Source of the DNA: Acidobacteriota bacterium
Lineage (GTDB): Bacteria > Acidobacteriota > Blastocatellia > Pyrinomonadales > Pyrinomonadaceae
DNA length: 64,000 nt
Assembly: GCA_019639135.1 (NCBI GenBank)
Contig: JAHBSL010000004.1
Location: 124,001-188,000, forward strand
Direction of reading: 5' to 3'
Shown: positions 33,685-43,071 of the stretch, in pieces
Layout: every line of letters starts with the position of its first letter
Position numbering within the stretch: the stretch's first letter is position 1
Position numbers and translations under genes: made by a program
Notes under the pieces: model-generated
What the model was told of the DNA's origin: nothing
The model's database searches: none
The model's input: only the letters and a program-made list of their open reading frames with translations

Positions 33685-33775
33685 GGTCTCTTTGTGACCT
33701 CTGTGAAAAAGCTCTGTGGCCTTTGTGGTTAAGGTTCTTAAACACAGAGGCCACAATGGGAGGAGCACAAAATGC
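33685..33775. repeat. Fold-back 9-bp-period repeat (CTTTGTGGC family)
   Basis: 9-mers of the CTTTGTGAC/CTCTGTGAA type lead to GTGGCCTTTGTGGTTAAG. An inverted counterpart (TTAAACACAGAGGCCACAA) follows, making a large imperfect hairpin. Related sequences lie at 51487-51695, 56286-56368 and 58790-58890. Confidence 0.8.
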
Positions 33776-33868
33776 TCGAAGCGTGTGCGTTTCGGCTCGG
33801 CTCCGGACCTCAGCAACATAGGCGTTTTTAGCTGAGACCAGGAGTTTTGAGAACATAGAATTTCTGTA

Positions 33869-34639
33869 ATGAAGAAACAAGAAAAGCCAAAAAGCGGGAT
33901 GCCGCTCCTTATCATCGGCCTGGTTTTCGTGGCCGCAATTATTGGTGCCATTTATCTTTATAACTCGGGCTCCGGTTCGGGAACTACATCGACCGCATCG
34001 AGCAATTCGACCGCCGCAAGGCCGACGCCGAACATGGCGAATGCCCCGGCCGGTGCTCCGGTCGGTGTGAATATGCTTGGTTCGCAGACGGCGGCAGTAA
34101 CGGTCGAGGAATTTGCCGACTATCAATGCGGAGGATGTGCGGCGGTTCATCCGGTGATGAAGGAGCTCGCCTCGGCATATGCGGGCAACCGAAATTTCCG
34201 GTTCATTTACCGGCATTACCCGCTGGCGATTCCGGCACACGACAAGTCGTATGAGGCATCAGCGGCGACCGAGGCCGCGGGCTTGCAGGGCAAGTTCTGG
34301 CAGATGCAGGACCAACTTTTCCGCAATCAGGCCGCCTGGACCGCGAACCCGAATTACCGGCAGATCTGGTCGGAATATGCATCGAACCTCGGGATGGACG
34401 TCCAAAGGTTTCAGGCCGACATTGCCGGCATACAGACAAAGAATCGTGTCGATGCCGATATCCAACGCGGCCGGGCCTTGGGCGTAAGTTCGACGCCGAC
34501 CGTTTTCGTCAATGGAAAGCCCGTGCCTTTCTCCGAACTGAACATCGCGTCGCTCCGGCGGATAGTCGATGCCGAGATCGCATCTGTAGCAAGTGCTCAG
34601 CAATCGAACGCGGCTCCCGCAGCAAACGCCAATCAATAG
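33869..34639 (+). CDS. DsbA-type thioredoxin-fold oxidoreductase
   Basis: A 256-residue membrane-anchored or exported thiol oxidase. After MKKQEKPKSGM comes one hydrophobic segment (LLIIGLVFVAAIIGAIYLY), then a Ser/Thr/Ala linker and a DsbA-like domain with C87-G-G-C90 in DYQCGGCAAVHPVMKEL. The cis-Pro region is 'VSSTPTVFVNGKPV'. Residues after ~235 are an Ala/Asn tail. It is followed 2 bp later by a VKOR gene, which should re-oxidise it, so the pair forms a complete periplasmic disulfide-forming system. Confidence 0.9.
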   Translation: MKKQEKPKSGMPLLIIGLVFVAAIIGAIYLYNSGSGSGTTSTASSNSTAARPTPNMANAPAGAPVGVNMLGSQTAAVTVEEFADYQCGGCAAVHPVMKELASAYAGNRNFRFIYRHYPLAIPAHDKSYEASAATEAAGLQGKFWQMQDQLFRNQAAWTANPNYRQIWSEYASNLGMDVQRFQADIAGIQTKNRVDADIQRGRALGVSSTPTVFVNGKPVPFSELNIASLRRIVDAEIASVASAQQSNAAPAANANQ

Positions 34640-34641
34640 AA

Positions 34642-35106
34642 GTGGCCGAACAGGAAGTACCAGAACTTGAAACGCCCGGGCTGCGGAATCTACCGCTCGC
34701 CGCGGGCGTTGTTGCCCTCGTCGGCCTTGCCGATTCCGTATATCTAGCGGTCAAGCATTTTACGGCCGAACCGGTGCCGTGCAGCCTTGTCGAGGGTTGC
34801 GAGAAGGTGCTGACGAGCCCATATGCCGAGGTCGCCGGCGTGCCGATAGCGGCGGCGGGGGCAGCGGCCTATTTCATAGCTTTTGCGCTTGCCGTACTCG
34901 CGGCCTATGGCGACGGACGGATGTGGAAGCTCTTTGGCGGGCTCGCAACTCTGATGGCGGGCTTTTCGCTTTGGCTTATCTATCTGCAGGCGGCCGTCAT
35001 CGGCGCATTCTGCCAGTTCTGCCTGATATCGGCGGCGACCTCGCTAACGCTCTTCCTGATCTTCCTCACCTCGGCCCTCATAAGTAAGGAAACATCGATG
35101 AAATAG
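34642..35106 (+). CDS. VKOR-family (vitamin K epoxide reductase) disulfide-generating protein
   Basis: A 154-residue inner-membrane protein with four to five helices that passes electrons from DsbA-like partners to quinone, replacing DsbB. The CxxC site is CQFC (AVIGAFCQFCLIS) near the C-terminus, and a loop pair of cysteines is in PCSLVEGCEKV. 'SPYAEVAGVPIAAAGAAAYF' is the VKOR signature. The start is GTG at 34642, two bases after the DsbA stop; no alternative start leaves the first helix intact. Confidence 0.9.
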   Translation: MAEQEVPELETPGLRNLPLAAGVVALVGLADSVYLAVKHFTAEPVPCSLVEGCEKVLTSPYAEVAGVPIAAAGAAAYFIAFALAVLAAYGDGRMWKLFGGLATLMAGFSLWLIYLQAAVIGAFCQFCLISAATSLTLFLIFLTSALISKETSMK

Positions 35107-35233
35107 ATGAAACCGCTTCTCGGGTTTTCACGAAAACTAACAATGAAAGGGAAATGAGCCGCCCGGACGGCCCATTTCACTTGGCAAGATACTTTGAAAT
35201 AAGGTAGCTTAGTTTATTTAAGATTACCGAATA

Positions 35234-35794
35234 GTGGCAGAAGCTATCTTACAGAGAATTGCTGAAGGCGACCAGGATGCGGTGCAGGCCGCACTCAAGA
35301 CCTATGGTGGTCTGGTTTGGTCGTTGGCGAAGCGTATGCTCCGTAATCAGGAAGATGCGGAGGATGCGGTTCAAGAGATCTTTTTAGATATTTGGAAGAA
35401 CGCAGGACGGTTTGACTCCTCACAGTCGTCGGAAACCACGTTCGTCGCAATGATCGCCCGCCGGCGGTTGATCGACAGGTTAAGATTCAACCAGCGTCGC
35501 ATCTCCGCCGACTCGCTTGAAGATGTCCTGGCCGAACCGGCCGACCGCTCAGACCAGAACATTCAGACCGTGGTGGAGGCCAAAGAGGCTTTCAAGGCAT
35601 TAGACGTACTGCGTCCGGAGCAAAAACAGGTCCTTCAGATGTCCATCATCCACGGGCTTTCGCATCAGGAAATAGCGGATGCCACAGGGATGCCGCTGGG
35701 AACGGTTAAGACCCACGCCCGGCGAGGACTGATCCAAGCGAGGCTATACCTTGGTATCGGTTCGCCGGATTCACGGAAGGAGGTAGCAGTATGA
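35234..35794 (+). CDS. ECF-type RNA polymerase sigma factor
   Basis: A 186-residue sigma-70 family protein. Region 2 is 'YGGLVWSLAKRMLRNQEDAEDAVQEIFLDIWKNAGRFD', followed by 'FVAMIARRRLIDRLRF'. Region 4 is 'VLRPEQKQVLQMSIIHGLSHQEIADATGMPLGTVKTHARRGL', with the HTH. The start is GTG at 35234, without a strong ribosome site. Its stop overlaps the ATG of the anti-sigma gene by 4 bp, the standard translationally coupled arrangement. The target promoters cannot be told from the sequence. Confidence 0.94.
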   Translation: MAEAILQRIAEGDQDAVQAALKTYGGLVWSLAKRMLRNQEDAEDAVQEIFLDIWKNAGRFDSSQSSETTFVAMIARRRLIDRLRFNQRRISADSLEDVLAEPADRSDQNIQTVVEAKEAFKALDVLRPEQKQVLQMSIIHGLSHQEIADATGMPLGTVKTHARRGLIQARLYLGIGSPDSRKEVAV

Positions 35795-36660
35795 GCACAG
35801 AGCGAGAAGAAGCTCGGCTCGACCTCCTGGTAAAGCAGGCCGTTTACGGTTTGACCGAGGAAGAGTCGAGAGAGTTGAAGCAGTTACAGTTACAAGGCGG
35901 CAGCAATTTTGACGGCCAGGCGTTCGAGCTTACGGCGGCGGCATTGAGCATTGCCTCGCTTGATAAGGTCGATTCGATGCCGCAGCATCTTGAAGCTCGG
36001 ATCCTTTTGGATGCAGATCGTTTCTTTGCGGAAAAGAGTTCTTCGGCCGCTCAAACGGTCACTACGTCTTCCGCCGCTGAAACGCGGCCGGCAGCCGAGG
36101 AAACGGGTGGCTGGTCGCTCTGGAACTATTTCCCGTGGGCGGTAGCAGGAGCGGCGTGCGTCGCACTCGCCGTCAACGTGATGACCGACGATCCGGCTCC
36201 GACCGTTGTTCAGCAGCCTGCTCAGCCGCAGGTCGAGCAAAAGCTCACCCCGGCACAGGAACGCGATCGGCTTCTTTCCTCGGCTCGGGACGTGATCAAG
36301 GCCACGTGGGCACCGGGCAACGTCAAAGAGATCGACCAGATCGGCGGCGAGGTCGTCTGGAGCGATGAAAAGCAGGCGGGCTACATGACCTTCAAGGGAC
36401 TGCCAGCGAACGACCCGAGCAAAGAGACCTATCAGCTCTGGATCTTTGAAGAGAATCAGGGCGATAAGACCCCGATCGACGGTGGTGTTTTCGACGTAAA
36501 TGAGAACGGCGAGGTCGTGATCCCGATCACCGCCAAGCTCAAGGCAAAGAACCCGGCCCTCTTCGCCATTACCATCGAGAAGCCCGGCGGCGTCGTCGTC
36601 TCGAAGCGCGAGAAGATCGCGGCCGCAGCCAAGATCGAAGCTCCGAAGACCTCCGCCTAA
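35791..36660 (+). CDS. Anti-sigma factor (RskA-like)
   Basis: A 289-residue single-pass membrane anti-sigma factor. The N-terminal helical part (EREEARLDLLVKQAVYGLTEEESRELKQL) should bind the coupled sigma factor. A membrane helix lies at about 115-133 (FPWAVAGAACVALAVNVM). The periplasmic RskA domain has 'GYMTFKGLPANDPSKETYQLWIFEENQ' and 'PALFAITIEKPGGVVVSKRE'. There is no zinc-binding HxxxCxxC motif, so it is not a ZAS protein. Release presumably depends on proteolysis. A terminator follows 24 bp after the stop. Confidence 0.88.
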   Translation: MSTEREEARLDLLVKQAVYGLTEEESRELKQLQLQGGSNFDGQAFELTAAALSIASLDKVDSMPQHLEARILLDADRFFAEKSSSAAQTVTTSSAAETRPAAEETGGWSLWNYFPWAVAGAACVALAVNVMTDDPAPTVVQQPAQPQVEQKLTPAQERDRLLSSARDVIKATWAPGNVKEIDQIGGEVVWSDEKQAGYMTFKGLPANDPSKETYQLWIFEENQGDKTPIDGGVFDVNENGEVVIPITAKLKAKNPALFAITIEKPGGVVVSKREKIAAAAKIEAPKTSA

Positions 36661-36683
36661 GTTCAGTTCTACATCTCAATAAC

Positions 36684-36716
36684 AAAGGGCCGCGAGCAAA
36701 CGCTCCCGGCCCTTTT
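36684..36716. terminator. Bidirectional terminator between convergent genes
   Basis: AAAGGGCCGCGAGC and GCTCCCGGCCCTTTT form a stem with one internal mismatch around an AAAC loop, with A-rich and T-rich ends on both strands. It separates the anti-sigma gene from the minus-strand DUF3857 gene. Confidence 0.8.
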
Positions 36717-36736
36717 CCATTGCCTTCGCCAATTGA

Positions 36737-38698
36737 TCATTTGCGGATCAGCACGACAGATGACTGCTCGGCATCGAGTATCTTCTTAAAGAACCCGCGA
36801 ACATCGTTGTACTTCTCCGGCCCGACGAGCGAACGCTTGATGCGGAACGAACGCGTAAAGTGCAGTTTGTTCTCCTTCACCTCGTAGCTCGACCGATATG
36901 CTCCGAACTCGGATTCGAAGTCGATCGGGTCCGGCATTTCGTCTATGTCAAAGCCTTCCGGCAAGGTGATCTTTGCCGATTCGCGCATCCACAGCGATTC
37001 GAGCTCGATCGGGTTCGAACGCGTTTGCTCGGTCAGCGAAAGCGACTGCCTTCGGCCGACGACGACCGGCTTGAAGATGAGCAGGCGGTTCTGCATCAGC
37101 TGGCCGTACCTCGGTGCGGCAAATTCGACATCAAGGTCGTAGGCCGCGTCCGCGTGACGATCCGCCGAAGAGAATTCGACCAATCTTGCTCCGGTAGAGC
37201 CGCGCGTCAGCCAACCCTCAAGCATTCTCCGGTAATCCGCGGCCGAAAGCCTGCGAGCCTCCGAACGAAAGGCGGTCGAGGTCTGTCCGTTGGCCCGTTC
37301 GCGGATGGTGCCCGCGAGGTCGCCGGTCGGCGAAAGCGTTACCTCAAGCTCTCGGTCCAGCACGTCCGCTTCGGGCGGTGTCATCGGCATTTTGGCTATC
37401 CCGCCGCTTTCGCCGGCTATGATCAGACCATGGCTGCCCTGCAAATAATCCGGCAGGTCGCCGACCGGCGTGTAGGGGTCGGTTGCGTCAAAGATCAGAA
37501 GCCGGCCGAGCGTTGCGTGCTCCATCACGGTCGGGGCCTCGGTGTCTTTGCTGACGCGGACGGCGATTATGCAGTGGTTGAACTGCTGCGGCGAGGCCCA
37601 TTCCGTCCGAACGTATGTCGGGTCGCCGGAATAGATCGCGATCGGATACGCCTCGATGTCGAGCACTTTCAACATCGCCCGCATCAGGTTCGCCTTGTCT
37701 TTGCAGTCTCCATAGCCGCGATTGAAGACCAGGTCGGACCGCCGCGGCTTGTATCCATTGCCGTGGGCGACGCCGATGTCGATCGAGATGTATTGGAGGT
37801 TCTGCACGTAAAACCCGATGGCCCTGATCTTTTCGAGTTCGGTCTTGGCCCCGGCGGTCAGTTCTCTCGCCTTGGCCGCAAGCTCGGGTGTGATGATGAC
37901 CTGCGGCTCATAGAGCGTAGAGGCCCAACGCGATACGTCGAGCCAGTCGTTGAACGTCTTGTGAGCCGCCGTCGAAGCTCCTTCGGGCCCGTAATTGACG
38001 GCCAGCCGCGGAACGAGATTGACGATAGAAGGGCTGAGCGGCTCGCTCTTTACCGGTTTGAGATCGGCCAGTTCCCACGTGTAGCTGGTTCCGCTCACTC
38101 GCGGATCGATCTGCGCGCTATTGAACATCTTCGATGTCGCCGACCATCCCTGCGGAAGCTCGAGGACATATCTTGAAGTGAGCACCGGAAGGCCGGTCTG
38201 GAAAAGATGGACGTCCTGATAGAAGAGGGGTGTGGACTCCGTCTCGACCGTATAGCCGAATACGGCACCGGCATCCATATCACTTGAGCCATCGATTATC
38301 TTGATCCGATACTCGTTATAAACGTCGTTTCGGTCGGAGATAAGGTCAATGACGGACTTCTTGTCATATTCCTTGATGGAACCGCCGGGCCTGATCGCCC
38401 ATGCCTCGATGTTCCGGACCTTTTCGGCACTGACGAGATAATGGGCCCGGGCGATGGCGTTATCCTTCCCATCGCCATTCAGAATCCTGACGGCAAACTG
38501 TTCGGTTGTGATAAGCTTTCCGTTCGCTTCGATCTTGTTCCGTGTCTCGCGGTGAAGCACAACGGCCGGCACGTCCTTATCATAGGCCGGAACCGCCCGA
38601 GCGGCGGCTGCGGCAAGCCACGCCGGTGCCTTTTGCCCTAGGGCCGGAACCGCCGCGAGGGTGCAAAATGCAAAGATCAAAATCACTCTTTGCTTCAT
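36737..38698 (-). CDS. DUF3857/transglutaminase-like exported protein, catalytic triad intact
   Basis: A 653-residue secreted protein with a signal peptide (MKQRVILIFAFCTLAAVPALGQ). DUF3857 occupies about 50-220. The transglutaminase-like core keeps all three catalytic residues: C332 in RGYGDCKDKANLM, H375 in FNHCI and D near 399 in FDATDP. A beta-rich C-terminal domain ('LPEGFDIDEMPDPIDFESEFGAYRSSYEV') follows. The ATG at 38698 has GGAGGTTCAGAGTT upstream; the 18 earlier codons are rejected. It is the most downstream of three related genes on this strand. Role unknown. Confidence 0.88.
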   Translation of the reverse strand: MKQRVILIFAFCTLAAVPALGQKAPAWLAAAAARAVPAYDKDVPAVVLHRETRNKIEANGKLITTEQFAVRILNGDGKDNAIARAHYLVSAEKVRNIEAWAIRPGGSIKEYDKKSVIDLISDRNDVYNEYRIKIIDGSSDMDAGAVFGYTVETESTPLFYQDVHLFQTGLPVLTSRYVLELPQGWSATSKMFNSAQIDPRVSGTSYTWELADLKPVKSEPLSPSIVNLVPRLAVNYGPEGASTAAHKTFNDWLDVSRWASTLYEPQVIITPELAAKARELTAGAKTELEKIRAIGFYVQNLQYISIDIGVAHGNGYKPRRSDLVFNRGYGDCKDKANLMRAMLKVLDIEAYPIAIYSGDPTYVRTEWASPQQFNHCIIAVRVSKDTEAPTVMEHATLGRLLIFDATDPYTPVGDLPDYLQGSHGLIIAGESGGIAKMPMTPPEADVLDRELEVTLSPTGDLAGTIRERANGQTSTAFRSEARRLSAADYRRMLEGWLTRGSTGARLVEFSSADRHADAAYDLDVEFAAPRYGQLMQNRLLIFKPVVVGRRQSLSLTEQTRSNPIELESLWMRESAKITLPEGFDIDEMPDPIDFESEFGAYRSSYEVKENKLHFTRSFRIKRSLVGPEKYNDVRGFFKKILDAEQSSVVLIRK

Positions 38699-38764
38699 AA
38701 CTCTGAACCTCCTTAATGCTGAGGCACTGCGGCAGCCCGGATCATGGGGCACCGCGGCACCGGC

Positions 38765-40732
38765 CTATTTCGTTGCGATCGCCAATTGATGGCTGTCCAC
38801 ATCATGGAAGCGGTCGAACATTCCCTTCAGCGCCGGATAGACCTGCGGCGAGAAGAGCGTGTTGCCGCCTCCGCCAAAGTGGAACTTTCGTCTATAGACG
38901 AGCGTCTGCGACGCTTTATCTATCCCGATCGACACTTCGAGATTTCCTACATTGGCCGCGTCCTTTACCGGCATCGGCGTTTCCGCCCCATCAAGCTCGA
39001 ATCCTTCGGGAAGCTTTATTCTTATTTCGTCGTCATGCGACCACGGGTAATGGAAAAACACCTGGTAACTGCGCGTCTCGCTCGAGAAGACAGGGCTTGA
39101 GCCCCGCTCAAAGACGCCGGGCTGAAAGAGCATCCGGCGGCCGACCTTCGTCGCATAGCCCGGCACCTTGATCTTATACTTATAGGTGAAGGGCTTTTCC
39201 GGGTCGTTGAGATTCATGATCGAGATGTCCGAGACCTCGGCCGTGCTTATATTTGCCCGGACCAACTCTTTCAAGATCTCTTCGCGCTTATTCTCGGTTT
39301 CGCGGTAATTGTCGAGCTTGTGGCGGGTCGAGAGATGGCCCGTAAAGGCGATCTCGACCTCTCCTTCAAGCGTGCCGTCTTCACTGAGCTTGAAGTTGCC
39401 GCGGCGGGTCGCTTTGGATGCGGAGGGGCCCGATAGCGGTGTCTCGATCGTAATATAGTCCTTCCACCCGAGTAGAAGGGCCGCCGTATCCTGCTCGCGC
39501 CAGTCAAGCATCCCGAACGGAACGAAATAGTCTCCGGGTGAAAAATATGTCCAGCGGTCGTTTATCTTTACGGCAATTCCGGCGAAATGAACAAAGGACT
39601 GGTGGGCCTGGCGGATACTAAAAAACTTCTCGCTCCGGTCGCCGGTGAAGGCGTATCGCGTCTCAAGCCCGGTGGCGGCGGCAAGCGAACCGAAAAGTTC
39701 ATTGATGTCGGCGGTCGTTCCCTGCTTTTTGCGGAGCGTATCGAGCGGCGATTTGCTCGGCTTGAGGTCGTCCTTTTCTTCTTCGGTCAGTGCCGTATCG
39801 TAGTCGAGGTTCTTGATCTCAGCCTTGCAGAAGTCGAAGAGCCGCCGTATCTTTTCCATCGGGTCGGTCACCCCGGCAGTCAGTTCCTCGGCTTTCAGCG
39901 TGATGTCTTTGCCTGGCTTCAGCGTTTTCTTTACATCATAAACCTGTACGATAACACCGCCGTAACGGGCCCAAAAATCGCCTGAATCCTTTATTTGCCG
40001 CGACGCATAATAGACCAAAATCCAGGACTGGATCTCGTCGATCGGCGGCATATGCGGCTCGGTCTTAACGGATTTGACGTTCTCCATCGTCGCCCGGTAG
40101 AAACCGCCCTTGTCCTTCTGGAAACCCTTGTCGGGCATATTGAAGGTCAGCACGCGTGCATCGGCCCAGGGTCTGAAGTAATAGCTCTTCTTCCGGATCG
40201 GAACGTCCTGCTGAAACTCCATCCGCATATTGTTGGCCGATGCCCCGGAAACCTCTTCCTGAAAGCGGTACTCAACGACAACACCGGGCTCGATGCCCGG
40301 AATGGCGAAAGATTTCGCTCGGACCTTGATCTTATCGGCACGAACTATCTCCTGATCGAAAACGTCGCTCTTCTCAAGCTCCGTGATACTCCCGTCGGGT
40401 TTGATCACACGTGCCTTGATGTTTCGGATCTTGATGCCCTTTCGGTAGGGAATATCAACTTTGCTGAACTTCTCCTGCCCTTTTTCGGTCAATATCTTTA
40501 CGCGGACATAGTTTTGCTTGACCATCCGCTCGGGACTGCTGTCATCAATGCGGACGTCCCAATTGAGGATCTCGGCATCGGCACCGGGCTCGACCGTTGA
40601 GGTCTTCATCGAAAGCTCTTCCGGCGAGACGGGCAGCCAGTCACGCTGGGCCGAGGCCGTTCCGGCGGCAAGAAAACAAACCGCGAGAACAAAACAAAAA
40701 CACAAGGGTAGAGACCCGAAATTTCTTCTCAT
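38765..40732 (-). CDS. DUF3857 exported protein, transglutaminase site degenerate
   Basis: About 655 residues with a signal peptide ending GTASAQ. The domain order is the same as its downstream paralogue. The catalytic-Cys motif is replaced by KKQGTTADINELF, so the nucleophile is lost; a His remains in QSFVHFAGIAV. The C-terminal domain again has 'IRIKLPEGFELDGAE'. N-terminal 'WLPVSPEELSMKTSTVEPGADAEI' is shared with the 40811 gene. Start: GGAG lies 6 nt before the ATG at 40732; ATGs at 40735 and 40753 are alternatives. Probably a binding or structural role. Confidence 0.85.
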   Translation of the reverse strand: MRRNFGSLPLCFCFVLAVCFLAAGTASAQRDWLPVSPEELSMKTSTVEPGADAEILNWDVRIDDSSPERMVKQNYVRVKILTEKGQEKFSKVDIPYRKGIKIRNIKARVIKPDGSITELEKSDVFDQEIVRADKIKVRAKSFAIPGIEPGVVVEYRFQEEVSGASANNMRMEFQQDVPIRKKSYYFRPWADARVLTFNMPDKGFQKDKGGFYRATMENVKSVKTEPHMPPIDEIQSWILVYYASRQIKDSGDFWARYGGVIVQVYDVKKTLKPGKDITLKAEELTAGVTDPMEKIRRLFDFCKAEIKNLDYDTALTEEEKDDLKPSKSPLDTLRKKQGTTADINELFGSLAAATGLETRYAFTGDRSEKFFSIRQAHQSFVHFAGIAVKINDRWTYFSPGDYFVPFGMLDWREQDTAALLLGWKDYITIETPLSGPSASKATRRGNFKLSEDGTLEGEVEIAFTGHLSTRHKLDNYRETENKREEILKELVRANISTAEVSDISIMNLNDPEKPFTYKYKIKVPGYATKVGRRMLFQPGVFERGSSPVFSSETRSYQVFFHYPWSHDDEIRIKLPEGFELDGAETPMPVKDAANVGNLEVSIGIDKASQTLVYRRKFHFGGGGNTLFSPQVYPALKGMFDRFHDVDSHQLAIATK

Positions 40733-40810
40733 CATTAACTCCGTAAAACCCATCTTTGCGAAAACTCAAATGGGGCTGGGGCCAGGAAGCGCAGGAAAGC
40801 AGATCGCCTG

Positions 40811-42784
40811 TTACCTCGCTTCGCTAAGGCTTATCATCCAGGAATCGGCCTGGTTGAACCTCGAAAAAAGCTCTTTGATCGCCGGATAAGAGGCGACCGG
40901 GAAAACGGTCTCGCCGCCGTACCCAAACATGAAATCGCGTTTATAGCCGAGCGTTCTGGTTTTCTTATTGATCGTCGCCCGGATCGAATGCGTCGCGGTC
41001 CGCTTCGTGTCTGCAATGTCGGCCGGAACCTCGGGATTCTCAGCCTCAAACCCCTCGGGATAAACGATCTCGATGTCGTCGGCATAAGATAGCGGGTACG
41101 GGAAACTGATGTCGGTCTTTCGCTCTTCCGATGTGAAAAGTGCTGTCGAACCGGACTCGAAAACGCCGGGTTTGAAGAGCAAACGCTTGCCGGTCCTTTG
41201 GGCATAGCCCGGAACTCGGAGATCGAAGCTGTAAACAAGCGGCTTAGAGGCGTCTTCAAAGTTCTCGATCCGCAGATTCGTGACCTCGGCATTCGGAACC
41301 CTGAGCCGAAGATCGGCGATGAACGACTCCTCGCGTTTGGTGTCGGTATCGCGATACTCCTCGCGCCGCCGGGTCGCCGCAGGATGGCCTTCGTACTCGA
41401 TCCTGGCACGCCCTGTCAGATCGCCCTCGGAACTCAGGTTAAACCTCCCTTGCCGCCGAACAACGGAGTTCCTGGCGTCGGTCGCCGTCGTCATTCTCCA
41501 TGTGTAACCGTTTTCACCGGCCATCATCGCTGCAACGCTTTCATTCTGCCAGGGGAGCTGCCCGGGCTTAAGGAACGGATAGCCGGGATTGAAGAACTTC
41601 CACCGATTGTCGATCCGTACCGCTAATCCGGCGGGTTCAAGGAATGCACGGCTTCGATACTTATCCGGATGAAAGAAGATCTCGCTCCGATCGGCGGCGA
41701 GCACGAACGCGGTCTCAAGACCGATGGACTTCACCAGCGAGGCGAATAAGAGATTGACGTCAAACCAGTTACCACGCTTGAGCTTGAGCGTTTGGGTAAC
41801 GTTCTTGCTCGAATAACGGTTTCGCTCATCTTCGGTGATCCCGCGGTCGAAGGAAACATTGACGATCTCCCGGCGGGCAAACCAGAAGAGCTTTTCGACC
41901 TTCTCTTCGCGGGTCAAAAGGCCCTTCGTCAATTCCGCCGCCTTTCGTTCTATATCTTTGGTCGGTTTGATGTTCTGCAAAAAGCTTGACCTGACCGAAG
42001 AGCCGAAAAAGCCCCAGCTCGAGAAAAAGCCGCCCATGCCGTAGGTAACATAGGCCCATTTCTTCACCTCGTCGGCCGGCGGCATAAAGGGTTCTTCTTT
42101 GAAGGCGGGAACGTTAGTGAGCGTGGCGATCTTGTAGTCCTTGTTTTGCGGGTCGTCCGCAAAATCGGTTTCGGGCAGGTTGTACCAATCGAACCGGAGC
42201 GTCGAATTGCGATAGGGCCGCACGCGGTAAGTAACGCGGTGCATCGGGATCTCTCGCTGAAAGATGAGCCGCTCGCCGCCGACCGAATCGTCCTTGATGG
42301 TCTCTGAGTACTGATACTCGACGATAACCCCGGGGGCGATGCCCGGAACGGCGAAAGACTTTGCCATTACGCGGGCCTTTCCTGCACGTATCAGTTCCTG
42401 CTCGAAGACGTCGCTCGGAGCAAGGTTTACTATCGAGCCATCCGGCCGGATCACTCGGGCGGCAACATCCTCGACCGTCTTTCCCTTCATAAAGGGTATC
42501 TCGACCTTGCTGAACTTCTCGCGGCCGCGTTCGGTAAATATCTTGAGCCGGACGTAGTGCGAAACGGTAAGCCGCGAACGCTTGCGGTCATCGAGGCTTG
42601 TTTCCCAGAAGATCGCCTCGGCATCCGCACCCTTTTCGACCTTTGGCTCGGTCATTGCGAGTTCTTCCGGGGTAACGGGCTGCCAGGCCTGTGCAGCTGC
42701 CAACTGCCACGCTAGAGTCAGGGCAAGAAACACGCCTGCCGATACTAAAAGACCGCGGCAGGAAACGGCGTTGGGGAACCACAT
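40811..42784 (-). CDS. DUF3857 exported protein, transglutaminase site lost
   Basis: A 657-residue exported paralogue (signal peptide MWFPNAVSCRGLLVSAGVFLAL..., ending AAAQA). N-terminal 'WQPVTPEELAMTEPKVEKGADAEAIFW' matches the neighbour gene. The Cys motif reads KRGNWFDVNLLF (Cys to Trp), the His position reads FLEPAGLAVRID with no His, and the Asp position is FFNPGYPF. All three triad residues are therefore gone. It is the first of the three tandem genes and lies 57 bp upstream of the next. No good ribosome site is visible. Confidence 0.85.
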   Translation of the reverse strand: MWFPNAVSCRGLLVSAGVFLALTLAWQLAAAQAWQPVTPEELAMTEPKVEKGADAEAIFWETSLDDRKRSRLTVSHYVRLKIFTERGREKFSKVEIPFMKGKTVEDVAARVIRPDGSIVNLAPSDVFEQELIRAGKARVMAKSFAVPGIAPGVIVEYQYSETIKDDSVGGERLIFQREIPMHRVTYRVRPYRNSTLRFDWYNLPETDFADDPQNKDYKIATLTNVPAFKEEPFMPPADEVKKWAYVTYGMGGFFSSWGFFGSSVRSSFLQNIKPTKDIERKAAELTKGLLTREEKVEKLFWFARREIVNVSFDRGITEDERNRYSSKNVTQTLKLKRGNWFDVNLLFASLVKSIGLETAFVLAADRSEIFFHPDKYRSRAFLEPAGLAVRIDNRWKFFNPGYPFLKPGQLPWQNESVAAMMAGENGYTWRMTTATDARNSVVRRQGRFNLSSEGDLTGRARIEYEGHPAATRRREEYRDTDTKREESFIADLRLRVPNAEVTNLRIENFEDASKPLVYSFDLRVPGYAQRTGKRLLFKPGVFESGSTALFTSEERKTDISFPYPLSYADDIEIVYPEGFEAENPEVPADIADTKRTATHSIRATINKKTRTLGYKRDFMFGYGGETVFPVASYPAIKELFSRFNQADSWMISLSEAR

Positions 42785-43013
42785 ATCTTAATTGTCTATC
42801 GAAGGGCCGCGGGCTTAGTGAGCTAAACCTGATTCGCGGGAAAACCAAATTGGGAAACTGTATCGTTTCGGGTTATGGGAAGTTTAGGCGAGTTTTTCCA
42901 AGAAATCAATAACTTTTTTTGCGACATGGGCCGAAATAGGACAAAGCGGGCCATCTGCGAGGCGGCTGGGCCGAGAGCGGCGTGCCTGTATAGAGACGGC
43001 GGGAGGGTTGTGG

Positions 43014-43065
43014 TATAATCCGCGTTTTATCAGTAACTCATACATAATAAACAACTTTTTGGAGC
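43014..43065 (+). promoter_or_regulatory. Promoter -10 and ribosome site of fbaB
   Basis: TGGTATAAT, an extended -10 with perfect TATAAT at 43014-43019, lies in an otherwise GC-rich leader; the -35 is poor. GGAG (about 43060-43063) sits 8 nt before the ATG. This is the clearest housekeeping promoter of the window. Confidence 0.7.
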
Positions 43066-43071
43066 AAAATA

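Noticed and set aside
35130..35190. Possible terminator GAAATG...CATTTC between the VKOR and sigma genes
   Set aside because: The stem is interrupted and there is no T-tract; not strong enough to list.
36860..38176. 438-codon plus-strand ORF opposite a DUF3857 gene
   Set aside because: Antisense shadow; the minus strand has a signal peptide, an RBS and a catalytic triad.
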